Positions 8,383 to 17,559 of a DNA stretch of 64,000 nucleotides are shown piece after piece. The notes under the pieces are model-generated. The model saw nothing but the letters and a program-made list of their open reading frames with translations. It did no database searches and was not told where the DNA came from. The DNA lies in the NCBI RefSeq assembly GCF_009711125.1, contig NZ_WMIB01000009.1, forward strand, positions 62,001 through 126,000, read 5' to 3'. The stretch comes from Metabacillus mangrovi. GTDB lineage: Bacteria; Bacillota; Bacilli; Bacillales; Bacillaceae. The first letter of the stretch is position 1. Each line of letters starts with the position of its first letter. Position numbers and translations under genes: made by a program.

Positions 8383-8602
8383 GCTAATCCTCCTCATTGT
8401 ACAGCAAAGCCTGAAAAAATGGCTGCCTGCTGTTTGCAAAGCTACAGTCCTATTTTACTCATCTTTATAGAATGTTTGCAAGAACGAGCTATTCCCATTC
8501 AGGAATCCATTGATCTGTACTTGCTGTAAAAGGAAGCAGTACTTGGATTTACAGGGAAATAAAAGCGTCTCATCCGAGCACCATCTGCCCAATCCAGACT
8601 GC

Positions 8603-8633
8603 AAAAAAATACGCAGGTGCCAGGCACCTGCGT
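8603..8633 (-). terminator. fadNAE operon terminator
   Basis: Perfect stem ACGCAGGTGCC/GGCACCTGCGT and a seven-T tail on the minus strand, right after fadE. Nothing else is seen between here and yusI. Confidence 0.9.
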
Positions 8634-8641
8634 AACCGTTC

Positions 8642-10426
8642 TTAATTCACGTATCGGTTTGCATCAATAATGGCAGCAGCAATTTCACGCTTTTTCGCAA
8701 TGACATTGATTGGTGTGAAGCGTGTAAATTTGCGGAGAGCGGAAATCATCATGCGCAGGGAATCACCGGACTCGATCGCAACAAGCGATTCTTTTGCATG
8801 AGCTTCGATTTCATTGAATGCTTCCTGGCAATACACCTGTGTGTAAAGGAGCTTCTGGCTGTTTTTCGCTTCACCTGAAGCAGCAATTGCTTTCTCTGTG
8901 CGCAGGATCGCTGATTCCATCGCATAGATGTTGTTGACGATGTCAGCAATATTCACTAGGATTTCCTGCTCTTTTTGCAGCTCCTGGCCATATTTCTGGG
9001 CTGCAGCACCAGCGATCAGCAAGCCGATCTTCTTTGCGTTTTTAAGCAGGTATTTCTCTTGTTCGAGCGTACCGTCTCCAACTTCTTCCGGCATCAGCAT
9101 CATGATTTCTTCCTGCAGGGCCTGAGCCTTTTGAAGAAGCGGAAGCTCGCCTTTCATCGCTTTGCGGAGGAACGTTCCCGGTACAAGCAGGCGGTTGATT
9201 TCGTTCGTTCCTTCGAAAATCCGGTTGATCCTTGAATCACGGTAGGCTCTTTCTACCTCATATTCCTGCATAAAGCCATATCCGCCGTGGATTTGTACGC
9301 CTTCATCTGCTACATAATCAAGAGTTTCAGATCCAAATACTTTTCCAAGCGAGCACTCAATCGCGTATTCAGCAATGGAGGCTGCAACTGCCCGGCCGTC
9401 TTTTTGCTCTTCCTCTGAAAGCAGACCCATTCTTTCTTCAAAAAGGCCAACTGTCCGGTAAACTGAGCTTTCCATTGCGTATGTTTTGGAAGCCATGTTC
9501 GCAAGTTTTTCCTGAATAAGGCTGAATTTGGAGATCGGTGTTTTAAACTGCTGACGCTGATTGGCGTATTGAACGGAAACGTCGATAATGCGTTTTGAAC
9601 CGCCGATTGTGCCGACTGCAAGCTTGTAGCGGCCGATGTTTAAGATATTGAAGGCGATGACATGCCCTTTTCCGAGTTCACCAAGCAAGTTCTCTTTCGG
9701 AACGAGCGCATCTTCCAAAATTAATGTTCTTGTAGAAGATCCCTTGATCCCCATTTTCTTTTCTTCAGGACCGGTGGAAACACCAGGGAATTCTTTTTCT
9801 ACAATGAAAGCAGAGAAGTGTTCGCCATCCACCTTAGCGTATACGACGAACACATCAGCGAAAGCAGAGTTTGTGATCCACTGCTTCTCCCCGTTCAGCA
9901 CATAATGAGTTCCTTCTGCATTCAGTTTCGCTGTCGTTCTTGCTCCGAGAGCATCTGAACCGGAACCAGGCTCTGTGAGTGCATAGGCAGCGATTCTCTG
10001 TCCGGTTGCCAGATCAGGAAGGTACTGCTGCTTTTGCTCCTCGTTTCCAAAAAGCACGATCGGGAGAGATCCAATCCCTACATGGGCCCCATAGGATAGT
10101 GAAAAGCTTCCTGCACGTGAAAATTTCTCTGTAATCAGGGCCGAACTGATTTTATCAAGACCAAGCCCCCCGTATGCTTCCGGCACATCTGCACCGAGAA
10201 GGCCAAGTTCTCCAGCCTGTTTCAGTAGCTTTACAGATTTATCAAACTGATGCTGTTCGATGTCTTCAAGCTGCGGAAGCACATCATTCACAACAAAATC
10301 CTCTGTTGTTTTTGCAATCATTTTGTGTTCTTCTGTAAAATCCTCCGGTGTGAACACGCGGTCAAATGCTGTATCCTCAACTAAAAAGCTTCCGCCCTTT
10401 GTTACCGTTTCTAATGATTTCGCCAT
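8642..10426 (-). CDS. fadE: Acyl-CoA dehydrogenase FadE
   Basis: FAD enzyme (594 aa) that makes the first oxidation step of long-chain acyl-CoA degradation. Seen: acyl-CoA dehydrogenase motifs YALTEPGSGSDALG, KQWITNSAFADVFVV, and the catalytic-base region YRDSRINRIFEGTNEINR, plus a C-terminal helical extension of about 200 residues that gives the same length as YusJ. Start MAKSLETV at 10424-10426, after CGGAGGG. Third gene of fadN-fadA-fadE, 24 bp after fadA. Regulated by the FadR site at 14038. Confidence 0.95.
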   Translation of the reverse strand: MAKSLETVTKGGSFLVEDTAFDRVFTPEDFTEEHKMIAKTTEDFVVNDVLPQLEDIEQHQFDKSVKLLKQAGELGLLGADVPEAYGGLGLDKISSALITEKFSRAGSFSLSYGAHVGIGSLPIVLFGNEEQKQQYLPDLATGQRIAAYALTEPGSGSDALGARTTAKLNAEGTHYVLNGEKQWITNSAFADVFVVYAKVDGEHFSAFIVEKEFPGVSTGPEEKKMGIKGSSTRTLILEDALVPKENLLGELGKGHVIAFNILNIGRYKLAVGTIGGSKRIIDVSVQYANQRQQFKTPISKFSLIQEKLANMASKTYAMESSVYRTVGLFEERMGLLSEEEQKDGRAVAASIAEYAIECSLGKVFGSETLDYVADEGVQIHGGYGFMQEYEVERAYRDSRINRIFEGTNEINRLLVPGTFLRKAMKGELPLLQKAQALQEEIMMLMPEEVGDGTLEQEKYLLKNAKKIGLLIAGAAAQKYGQELQKEQEILVNIADIVNNIYAMESAILRTEKAIAASGEAKNSQKLLYTQVYCQEAFNEIEAHAKESLVAIESGDSLRMMISALRKFTRFTPINVIAKKREIAAAIIDANRYVN

Positions 10427-10449
10427 TCTCTTTCCCTCCGATTCTTCTA

Positions 10450-11625
10450 TTAAACTAATTCGAATACACCTGCTGCGCCCATTCCCCCGCCAATACACAT
10501 CGTGACAACGCCAAACTGTTCATTTCTTCTCTTCATTTCATGAATGAGGGACAGCGTTAATTTTGCACCAGTACATCCGAGCGGATGGCCGAGTGCGATG
10601 GCTCCTCCATTTACATTCACCTTGTCTTCATCAAGTCCGAGTTCACGGATTACCTGAAGGGATTGGGAAGCAAAGGCTTCATTCAATTCAAAGAGGCCAA
10701 CATCCTCTACAGTTAAACCTGCCATTCTGAGTGCTTTCGGAATCGCTGCAACCGGGCCGATCCCCATAACTTCAGGCGGTACACCTGCTACTGCGAAGGA
10801 CCTGAACTTCACCATTGGCGCTAGCCCGAGAGCTTCTGCTTTTTCGCGGTCCATGACCATCACTGCTGCTGCACCGTCACTCGTCTGAGAAGAGTTTCCG
10901 GCAGTGACAGAACCCTTTACGTTAAAGGCCGGACGCAGCTTTGCCAGTACATCCTGAGTCGTTCCCGGGCGTACACCTTCATCCCTGGAAAACAAAACCG
11001 TTTTTTCTTTCAATTTATTATCCGATCCGACTGTCCGGAGTGTAACCTCTACAGGAACCGTTTCTTCATCGAACCTGCCGGCTTCAATGGCAGCTGCTGC
11101 TCGCTGGTGACTTCTGACTGCAAACGCATCCTGGTCTTCCCTGCTCACTCCGTATTTCCTGGCTACCTGTTCAGCAGTATGACCCATCCCCATGTAGTAT
11201 TCCGGAGCTTCTTCTGCCAGTTTCGCGTTCGGACGGATCGTATGACCCATCATCGGCACAAGGCTCATAGATTCTGCTCCGCCTGCTATGATCGTATCCG
11301 AATGGCCGAGCATAATTTTTTCTGCTGCATACGCGATGGTTTGAAGACCCGAGGAACAATACCTGTTGATTGTTACAGCCGGGACAGTATGCGGGAGTCC
11401 TGCAAGCGCCCCGATGTTTCTCGCCATGTTGAGTCCCTGCTCTGCTTCCGGCATCGCACAACCAATGATCAGGTCATCGATGTTGCCCTCATAGTTACCT
11501 GCCCGTCTTAACGTTTCCTTTACAGCCAACGCTCCCAGATCATCCGGCCGCACACTGGCAAGCGTTCCTTTTTTCGCTCTTCCGACAGGTGTTCTCGCAC
11601 CTGCTACAATGACCGCTTCTCTCAT
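10450..11625 (-). CDS. fadA: Acetyl-CoA C-acyltransferase (thiolase) FadA
   Basis: Degradative thiolase (391 aa) cleaving 3-ketoacyl-CoA to acetyl-CoA and a shortened acyl-CoA. Seen: nucleophilic Cys in [15 protein letters not shown], His in [16 protein letters not shown], and Cys in [10 protein letters not shown]. Start follows AGGAGGGG; 13 bp after fadN. Partner of the FadN multifunctional protein in beta-oxidation. Confidence 0.96.
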   Translation of the reverse strand: MREAVIVAGARTPVGRAKKGTLASVRPDDLGALAVKETLRRAGNYEGNIDDLIIGCAMPEAEQGLNMARNIGALAGLPHTVPAVTINRYCSSGLQTIAYAAEKIMLGHSDTIIAGGAESMSLVPMMGHTIRPNAKLAEEAPEYYMGMGHTAEQVARKYGVSREDQDAFAVRSHQRAAAAIEAGRFDEETVPVEVTLRTVGSDNKLKEKTVLFSRDEGVRPGTTQDVLAKLRPAFNVKGSVTAGNSSQTSDGAAAVMVMDREKAEALGLAPMVKFRSFAVAGVPPEVMGIGPVAAIPKALRMAGLTVEDVGLFELNEAFASQSLQVIRELGLDEDKVNVNGGAIALGHPLGCTGAKLTLSLIHEMKRRNEQFGVVTMCIGGGMGAAGVFELV

Positions 11626-11638
11626 TCTGTACCCCTCC

Positions 11639-14020
11639 TTAGTTACGTAACGGCTTGCCTTTTACAAGCATGTGCTGCATGCGCTGCTGGGATTTCCCTT
11701 CGGAGACAAGACTTAAAAATGCCTCTCTTTCCAGGTCTAGCAAATACTGCTCATCAACTTTTGTACCGAACGGCACTTTTCCGCCTGACAGTACATAAGC
11801 AAGCTTTTTGGCAATCTTCAAATCATGCTCGGAAATGTAGCCTGAAAGATGCATCGTCTGTGCAGCCAGAAGCAAAGTAGCATAGCCGCTTTCCCCTGTG
11901 ACCGGCACTTTTTCTTTTACAGGAGGGCGATAGCCGTTTTCATGAAGCTGGATGACAACCCTCTTGGCATCAAACAGCAAATGATCACCATTTATGCTGA
12001 TTCCGTCCCTTGAATCAAGGAAATTGGCTTCACGCGCTTCAGCTGCAGAGGTGGACACCTTCGCCATTGCAACTGATTCGAATACTTTATTCGCAACATC
12101 CTGGAGATCAAAATCCATTCCCTTCGGCAGGCTGTTCAAATGTTTTAAGTAAAGTTCTTTGTTTCCGCCTCCGCCAGGAATCAGTCCGACACCGGCTTCC
12201 ACAAGCCCCATATATGTTTCACTGGAAGCCTGGATTCTCGCAGCCGGAAGGCATATTTCCGCTCCTCCGCCGAGAGTCATGCCGAACGGAGCGGCTACTA
12301 CAGGTTTTACGCTGTACTTGATTCTCTGCATCGCATTTTGGAACTGGCGGATGACCATATCGATCTCGAAGAAATTATCATCCTGCGCTTCCATGAGAAT
12401 CATCGCAAGGTTGGCGCCTACACAGAAATTTTTACCCTGGTTTCCGATGACAAGCCCCTTATAGTTCAGTGCCACTTCATCGATCGCATAGTTGATCATC
12501 TGGATGATGTCCATACCTATGGCGTTGCTTTGAGAATGGAATTCCAGCAGGGCTACACCGTCCCCCAGATCAATCAGGCTGGCGCCGGAATTTTTCTTGA
12601 TGACACCTTTCGTTTCTTTCAACGTTCTCAAGTTTATCGCTTTCTCATTCGTTTCGATTCTCCGGTATTCACCGTTGCTGTAATAGAAGCGGACACCGTT
12701 TTCTTCAATGTAGAAAGAAGCGTGGCCCTTTTCCATCATTTCCTGAACCCAAGAAGGGATCTCGTATCCTTGCTCTTTAAGCTTTGCCGCTGATTTTTCA
12801 AGTCCGATTGCATCCCAAAGCTCAAAAGGTCCTTTATCCCAGCCGAACCCCCACTTCATTGCCTGGTCAATCGATACAATGTCATCAGCGATTTCACCGA
12901 GGAGCTTAGCAGAATAGACCAGGGTAGGAGCTGTAATTCCCCATAGAAGCTGTCCTGCACGGTCATCGGCGTATATAAGCGCTTTCAATTTCTGTGATCC
13001 TTTAGCCTGCTTTGCCATTTCTATGGAAGCAGCACTCAGTTTTTGTCTTGGACTGTACTCCAGAGTTTCAGGGTTCAGTTCAAGGATATCCCTGCCTTCT
13101 TTCTTAAAGAATCCCTGTCCCGATTTAGCTCCAAGCCATCCGTTCTCAAGCATCCTCTTCATGAAGGAAGGAACATTGAAAACTTCTTTTTCTTTCTCAT
13201 CTATGTTTTCATACACATTGTTTGCAACGTGTATAAATGTATCAAGTCCTACAACATCCAGTGTCCGAAACGTGGCACTTTTCGGCCTGCCGATCAGCGG
13301 TCCTGTAACTGAATCCACTTCTCCGACACTATAGCCTTTTTCAAGCATTTCTTTAACCGTTACAAGAAGTCCGTAGGTTCCGATTCTGTTCCCGATGAAA
13401 TTCGGTGTGTCCTTTGCATGCACAACGCCTTTGCCAAGTACGTCCTCGCCGAAAGTTTTCATAAACTGAAGAACCTTTTCATCTGTATCCTTCGTCGGAA
13501 TCACTTCAAGAAGCTTCAGATAGCGCGGCGGATTAAAGAAATGTGTTCCAAGAAAATGCTTTCTGAATTCCTCCGAACATTCTGAGGACATGGCTTCAAT
13601 TGAAATTCCGGATGTGTTGGAGCTCACAATGCTCCCCGGCTTCCGGTGTTTTTCCACCTGGGCAAAAACTTTTTTCTTTACGTCCAGGTTTTCAACAACC
13701 ACTTCAATAATCCAATCCGCTTCTGAAAGGCGGTGCATATGATCTTCGAAATTTCCGGCCTCTATCAGAGCCAGGTTCTTTTTGGAAGTAAGAGGTGCGG
13801 GCTTTTGCTTTAATAATTTTTGAATGGCTGTTCCGGCTAAGCGGCTTCTTACAGCCGAATCCTCCAGTGTCAGTCCTTTTTTCTGCTCATCCCCGGTAAG
13901 CTCCCTAGGTACGATGTCGAGCAGCAATACAGGGATCCCGATGTTTGCTAAGTGTGCTGCAATTCCGGATCCCATTACACCGGAGCCTAGCACTGCAGCT
14001 TTATTAATTTGCTGGACCAT
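11639..14020 (-). CDS. fadN: 3-Hydroxyacyl-CoA dehydrogenase / enoyl-CoA hydratase FadN
   Basis: Bifunctional beta-oxidation enzyme (793 aa). The N-terminal half is the NAD-dependent 3-hydroxyacyl-CoA dehydrogenase (Rossmann motif [16 protein letters not shown] at residues 9-24, [23 protein letters not shown]). The C-terminal half is an enoyl-CoA hydratase domain ([31 protein letters not shown]). This order is the reverse of E. coli FadB and is typical of Bacillus YusL. First gene of the operon, with GGGGGA before its start and a FadR operator in the leader. Confidence 0.95.
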   Translation of the reverse strand: MVQQINKAAVLGSGVMGSGIAAHLANIGIPVLLLDIVPRELTGDEQKKGLTLEDSAVRSRLAGTAIQKLLKQKPAPLTSKKNLALIEAGNFEDHMHRLSEADWIIEVVVENLDVKKKVFAQVEKHRKPGSIVSSNTSGISIEAMSSECSEEFRKHFLGTHFFNPPRYLKLLEVIPTKDTDEKVLQFMKTFGEDVLGKGVVHAKDTPNFIGNRIGTYGLLVTVKEMLEKGYSVGEVDSVTGPLIGRPKSATFRTLDVVGLDTFIHVANNVYENIDEKEKEVFNVPSFMKRMLENGWLGAKSGQGFFKKEGRDILELNPETLEYSPRQKLSAASIEMAKQAKGSQKLKALIYADDRAGQLLWGITAPTLVYSAKLLGEIADDIVSIDQAMKWGFGWDKGPFELWDAIGLEKSAAKLKEQGYEIPSWVQEMMEKGHASFYIEENGVRFYYSNGEYRRIETNEKAINLRTLKETKGVIKKNSGASLIDLGDGVALLEFHSQSNAIGMDIIQMINYAIDEVALNYKGLVIGNQGKNFCVGANLAMILMEAQDDNFFEIDMVIRQFQNAMQRIKYSVKPVVAAPFGMTLGGGAEICLPAARIQASSETYMGLVEAGVGLIPGGGGNKELYLKHLNSLPKGMDFDLQDVANKVFESVAMAKVSTSAAEAREANFLDSRDGISINGDHLLFDAKRVVIQLHENGYRPPVKEKVPVTGESGYATLLLAAQTMHLSGYISEHDLKIAKKLAYVLSGGKVPFGTKVDEQYLLDLEREAFLSLVSEGKSQQRMQHMLVKGKPLRN

Positions 14021-14037
14021 AAGTTTTCCCCCTTATT

Positions 14038-14055
14038 TGAATGAACACTCATTCA
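14038..14055. promoter_or_regulatory. FadR operator
   Basis: Perfect inverted repeat TGAATGA-ACAC-TCATTCA. It matches the known FadR (TetR family) box of Bacillus, released by long-chain acyl-CoA. It lies in the 5' leader, between promoter and fadN. Confidence 0.9.
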
Positions 14056-14087
14056 TTTTTCCCTCAAAAAAATTTCTCCTCGCTTCT

Positions 14088-14116
14088 ACTATAAAAGATT
14101 TAGAAAATTTCTTCAA
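14088..14116 (-). promoter_or_regulatory. fadNAE promoter
   Basis: -35 TTGAAG (14111-14116), 17-bp spacer, -10 TATAGT (14088-14093). The FadR box is about 25-45 bases downstream of the expected start. Confidence 0.75.
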
Positions 14117-14188
14117 TACATTTAATGGATTTCCTGCGATTTTTCGCACCGGTTTAAGGCACGATACTTTTATATGGAGGTGAGGAAA

Positions 14189-14338
14189 ATGGCTAAATTG
14201 AAAAAGAATCCTTCTAAGGCCGGTGTCAGTGCGGCAAGTGTTAAAGGGAACGCAGGCCCTGTCAATGAACATGACGGCGGCGGGAAGCGCACAAGCACAA
14301 ATCAGCAGTACAAGAAGCAGAACATGGGAGAGGAATAA
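14189..14338 (+). CDS. yuzL: Small YuzL-family protein
   Basis: A 49-residue basic, Gly/Asn-rich peptide beginning MAKLKKNPSKAGVSAASV, with GNAGP and QQYKKQNMGEE. The NPSKAGVSAASVKGNAGP block is the YuzL hallmark. Start ATG follows GGAGGTGAGG. It is divergent from fadN and convergent with fadM, the same position as in B. subtilis. Such peptides are often sporulation-linked, but no sporulation promoter could be defined here. Confidence 0.88.
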   Translation: MAKLKKNPSKAGVSAASVKGNAGPVNEHDGGGKRTSTNQQYKKQNMGEE

Positions 14339-14345
14339 CCCATGC

Positions 14346-14379
14346 AGACCCTCCTCTTTCAGAAGGTGAGGGTCTTTTA
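14346..14379. terminator. Terminator between yuzL and fadM
   Basis: Stem AGACCCTC/GAGGGTCT with TTTTAT on the plus strand; placed to serve both convergent genes. Confidence 0.75.
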
Positions 14380-14382
14380 TGG

Positions 14383-15300
14383 TTACTTCTTTATGACACC
14401 TTTCAAAACAAATGCAACATTGGCGGGGCGCTCAGCCAGTCTTCTCATGAAATACCCGTACCAGTCGCTGCCGTAAGGCACATACACACGCATTTTGTAC
14501 CCCTCATTCACGAGTTCAAGCTGCCGTTCGGGACGGATTCCGAAAAGCATCTGAAATTCAAACTGATCAAGCGGGATGCTGTGCTCTTCAACCAGCTTTT
14601 TCGTATAATCGATAATCGCTTCATCATGTGTTGCGATGGCTGTATAGTTCCCATTCAGCAAATGCATTTTAATGATTTTTTTGAAGTTCTCGTCTACATT
14701 CGATTTTTCAGGAAACGCCACTTGAGGAGATTCCTTATATGCTCCTTTTACAAGACGAAGGTTCGGACTGTACTGGTTTAGATCCTCCATGTCTTCCACT
14801 GTGCGGTACAAATAGGCCTGAATAACAGTACCTACGTTATCGTATTCCTGCTTTAGCTTTTTGAAAATTTCAATCGTTTTCCCGCAGCGGCTGTAGTCTT
14901 CCATATCAATCGTTACGAATACGTCATTCCGCTTCGCTGCTTCTAAAATTCTCCGCATATTGTTCATGACCAGCGCATCGGAGATATCAAGTCCCATTGA
15001 AGTCATCTTCAAGGAAAGCTGCGACTGCAGTCTCTCTTTGCCGATCGCTTCTATAGCTTTAATGGAATTATCCGCCATCTCATTCGCTTCTTCCGCATTG
15101 TCAACAAATTCTCCCAGATAATCAATCGTAACCTCAAGACCTTTATCATTCAGCTGCCGGATGGCTTCTGTTGCAAGCTCAATCGTTTCTCCTGCTACAA
15201 ATCGGGCTGCACCGAATTTCAGGCCATACCTCTTCGCTACTCTGGTAAGACTGCGGTTTTTAGATAAAAACAAGAAAAAATTGCGCATTACCTGTTCCAT
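14383..15300 (-). CDS. fadM: Proline dehydrogenase FadM
   Basis: FAD-dependent proline dehydrogenase (305 aa, single-domain form) oxidising proline to pyrroline-5-carboxylate. Seen: TIM-barrel motifs VTIDYLGE, DMEDYSRC, RLVKGAYKES, and the C-terminal substrate motif DWYGYFMRRLAERP (RRxxER). Start follows GCAGGAGGAATG. Position beside the fad genes fits YusM/FadM; the sister enzyme PutB differs only by context. No pyrroline-5-carboxylate dehydrogenase is adjacent. Confidence 0.9.
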   Translation of the reverse strand: MEQVMRNFFLFLSKNRSLTRVAKRYGLKFGAARFVAGETIELATEAIRQLNDKGLEVTIDYLGEFVDNAEEANEMADNSIKAIEAIGKERLQSQLSLKMTSMGLDISDALVMNNMRRILEAAKRNDVFVTIDMEDYSRCGKTIEIFKKLKQEYDNVGTVIQAYLYRTVEDMEDLNQYSPNLRLVKGAYKESPQVAFPEKSNVDENFKKIIKMHLLNGNYTAIATHDEAIIDYTKKLVEEHSIPLDQFEFQMLFGIRPERQLELVNEGYKMRVYVPYGSDWYGYFMRRLAERPANVAFVLKGVIKK

Positions 15301-15529
15301 TGGTCATTCCTCCTGCAAACGCATACATTATATCTGAAAAATAAAATCCTTTGTATCGGGCAGTCATTCCTCTACTATATAAAGCGCCTTCAATTATTAT
15401 TATTTTATCACCTTTCTGACTATTTGAATATCATTTTTTATCTCAGACTGTCGTTTCCTGTCAATGAATAAGATCATCCCATTTAGTGGAAGGATAGGTA
15501 GGATTAATGATCTTAAAGGAGGATATTTC

Positions 15530-15796
15530 ATGCAGCAGGAGCCTATGCAAAACCAATCAAATGCCATGACCCAGCCGCCGGAAGTCGTATCTGTTAAAGA
15601 CCACCTTTACTTGCAGGATATGCTTTCATGGAATCTTTTGGCCATGAAAAAAGCGCATTTTTTCGCGGAGCAATGCCAGAACCAGGAACTGAAAATGGAA
15701 CTTGAGAAGGCAGGCCAGATGCACAGCCGCCATTATCAGACGGTGCTGAGCCACCTTCAGCCCAACCAATCCCAAACCCAGCCCCCGCTTCAATAA
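15530..15796 (+). CDS. yusN: YusN-like small coat-associated protein
   Basis: An 88-residue Gln/Met/Pro-rich protein with a central helical block VVSVKDHLYLQDMLSWNLLAMKKAHFFAEQC, like ferritin-like CotF-type helices. Start ATG follows AAAGGAGG at 8 bp. It is 24 bp before a CotF-domain gene, so the two are probably co-transcribed in sporulation. No sporulation promoter was identified with confidence. Confidence 0.75.
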   Translation: MQQEPMQNQSNAMTQPPEVVSVKDHLYLQDMLSWNLLAMKKAHFFAEQCQNQELKMELEKAGQMHSRHYQTVLSHLQPNQSQTQPPLQ

Positions 15797-15820
15797 TCAG
15801 CATCTAAAGGAGACAGGAAA

Positions 15821-16177
15821 ATGAACCAGAATCAAAACCAGCAGCAGTCAGGGAAAATCGGAAACCCGGAAACCCAGGTTCCTAAAACTCCTCAAATGAA
15901 CGAGCGCGATTTTGTAAACGACATCCTCGCTACCGAAAAATACATGACAGATGCCTACTGTACAGCAATGAACGAAATGAGCCATGAGAGCCTGTACAAA
16001 GACATTCAGTCGATCTTTAACGAAACACAAAACTGCCAAAGACATCTGTACGATCTCATGTTCAAACACGGCTGGTACACAGTCGAAGCAGAACAGCCGC
16101 AGAAAATGCAGCAATCCCACCAGCAATTCTCCGGCTACGCCCAGCAGCAAAACCCATACGGCGGCATGATGCAATAA
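15821..16177 (+). CDS. CotF-domain spore coat protein
   Basis: A 118-residue protein with a coat-F type helical domain (RDFVNDILATEKYMTDAYCTAMNEMSHESLYKDIQSIFNETQ) flanked by Gln/Asn-rich low-complexity ends. Likely a structural component of the spore coat. It follows YusN with an AAAGGAG site. Directly downstream is a strong hairpin repeat. Confidence 0.8.
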   Translation: MNQNQNQQQSGKIGNPETQVPKTPQMNERDFVNDILATEKYMTDAYCTAMNEMSHESLYKDIQSIFNETQNCQRHLYDLMFKHGWYTVEAEQPQKMQQSHQQFSGYAQQQNPYGGMMQ

Positions 16178-16179
16178 AG

Positions 16180-16290
16180 AAAAGCGGAGGCGGCTTGCCC
16201 AGGCCCGACAAGCATAAGACAGTTCACCGGAGGAAGGTGGTCTTTCCTTCCGCAGGTGAAATGGCTTATGACCTCGAGGGCCTAGCCGCC
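16180..16290. repeat. Long nested hairpin element (Bacillaceae-type intergenic repeat)
   Basis: The unit opens with AAAGCGGAGGCGGC. It folds into nested arms: GGCGGC/GCCGCC, GGCCC/GGGCC, CATAAG/CTTATG, TTCACC/GGTGAA, and GGAAGG/CCTTCC. A second, shorter element starting AAGAAAAGCGGAGG follows at 16289. This looks like a dispersed non-coding repeat that would form a stable RNA or cruciform structure. No transposase is present. Confidence 0.75.
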
Positions 16291-16380
16291 GGAGCTGGAG
16301 AATAAGAAAAGCGGAGGGCGCTCGTTTAGCCGTGAGAGACGGTGGAGCTCTCGACCGGACGGCACTCGGCCAAAGTATAG
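16289..16380. repeat. Second, degenerate copy of the hairpin element
   Basis: It starts with the same GAAAAGCGGAGG opening and keeps a shorter GAGAG/CTCTC arm, ending near GGCCAAAG. The internal sequence has diverged, so it is a truncated or different subfamily copy. Confidence 0.5.
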
Positions 16381-16407
16381 AAAAAACCACCCGCGGGTGG
16401 TTTTTTT
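16381..16407. terminator. Bidirectional terminator before the phased array
   Basis: Symmetric stem AAAAAACCACCCGCGGGTGGTTTTTT with T-runs on both strands. Confidence 0.85.
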
Positions 16408-16428
16408 ATGTGCTGATTCGAATCTTTT

Positions 16429-17240
16429 ACGTGCCAACTCACACTATTAATGTGCCGAACTCATTTTACGTGCCAAAACCCCTCGTTCTCGTGCCGAATT
16501 CTGCTCTTCACTTGCCGGAACGGATCCTTTACGTGCCGATTCACACTATTTACGTGCCGAACTCATTTTACGTGCCAAAACCCCTCGTTCTCGTGCCGGA
16601 TTCTGCTCTTCACGTGCCGAGCCGGATCTTTTACGTGCCGATTTGCAGTATTTTCGTGCCAAACTCTTTTTACGTGCCAAAAACCTTCTTTCTCGTGCCG
16701 GAATCTGCTCTTCTCGTGCCGAGCCGGATCCTTTACGTGCCGATTCACACTATTTACGTGCCGAACTCATTTTACGTGCCAAAACCCCTCATTCTCGTGC
16801 CGGATTCTGCTCTTCTCGTGCCGAGCCTGATCCTTTACGTGCCAATTCACGCTATTTACGTGCCAAACTTTTTTTACGTGCCAAAACCCCTCGTTCTCGT
16901 GCCGGAATCTGCTCTTCTCGTGCCGAGCCTGATCCTTTACGTGACAACTCACACTATTAACGTGCCAAACTTTTTTTACGTGCCAAAACCCCTCGGTTTC
17001 GTGCCGGAATCTGCTCTTCTCGTGCCGAGCCTGATCGTTTACGTGCCAAACTTTTTTTACATGCCAAAACCCCTCGGTTTCGTGCCGGACGCTGCTTTTC
17101 ACATGCCGATCAAGATCCTTTACGTGCCGATTCACAGTATTTTCGTGCCAAACTCTTTTTACGTGCCAAGACCCTTCTTTTTCGTGCCGAGCCGAATCTT
17201 TTACGTACCGATTCACACTAACTACATGCCGAATTCATTA
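16429..17240. repeat. 102-bp higher-order tandem repeat of five ~20-bp 'CGTGCC' subunits
   Basis: Each subunit begins (A)CGTGCC and is 18-22 bp. Five kinds occur in fixed order: A (gattcacactattt), B (gaactcatttt), C (aaaacccctcgttct), D (ggattctgctctt), E (gagccggatccttt). Unit A starts at 16429, 16531, 16633, 16735, 16837 and 16939, exactly 102 bp apart. Copy 7 (from 17041) lacks A and copy 8 (from 17122) lacks D; each is 81 bp, i.e. short by exactly one 21-bp subunit. A partial ninth copy starts at 17203. Frames stay open on both strands because 102 is a multiple of 3, but no binding site or start supports coding. Terminators flank both sides. Confidence 0.95.
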
Positions 17241-17258
17241 ACCTCCTATCCCCCTCCC

Positions 17259-17300
17259 AAAAAATCAAAAAACACCGGCTGCATGTCCGCTGCCGGTGTT
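17259..17300 (-). terminator. yusU terminator
   Basis: Stem AACACCGGC/GCCGGTGTT followed on the minus strand by TTTTGATTTTTT. Confidence 0.88.
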
Positions 17301-17557
17301 CAATCTTTTTTCTGGTTTTGTTCTCTGTGTTTTTCGTTCATTTCTTTTACTTCAGTGCTGATGGTTTTCATCGTTTCTTTAAATTCGGGGTATTCGGAGT
17401 TCCAGTGCCTGACAAGGTTTGGCATGGTTTTAGCCATGTGGGTGTAAAGTGACCATAATTTGACTTTTTCCTGCTGGTGTTCGTTTTGGCTTCCTACCAG
17501 GAGGTCTGAATACTTTTCAAGCAGACCGTCGAACTGGTCTTTGAATTTTTGATCCAT
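17300..17557 (-). CDS. yusU: DUF2573 protein YusU
   Basis: An 85-residue soluble helical protein: DQKFKDQFDGLLEKYSDLLVG, then KVKLWSLYTHMAKTMPNLVRHWN and a charged C-terminus. It matches YusU of B. subtilis in sequence character and in its position beside yusV. Start ATG 17555-17557 follows GGAGG; two bases after the stop of the FhuF-like gene, so translationally coupled. Function unknown; context ties it to siderophore uptake. Confidence 0.85.
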   Translation of the reverse strand: MDQKFKDQFDGLLEKYSDLLVGSQNEHQQEKVKLWSLYTHMAKTMPNLVRHWNSEYPEFKETMKTISTEVKEMNEKHREQNQKKD

Positions 17558-17559
17558 TG

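Noticed and set aside
15848-16390. 180-codon minus-strand frame opposite the CotF-domain gene
   Set aside because: It crosses the hairpin repeat and the coat gene; no binding site, atypical composition.
16429-17240. CRISPR array
   Set aside because: The constant word is only 6-7 bp and the sequences between words recur every 102 bp, so they are not unique spacers. No cas genes.
16332-17447. A 371-codon open frame across the 102-bp repeats (YVPxxxxxVP-like translation), with other open frames on both strands
   Set aside because: The frames stay open only because the period is a multiple of three and the unit lacks stops. There is no ribosome binding site or start, the frame crosses a strong terminator at 16381-16407 and runs into yusU in antisense.
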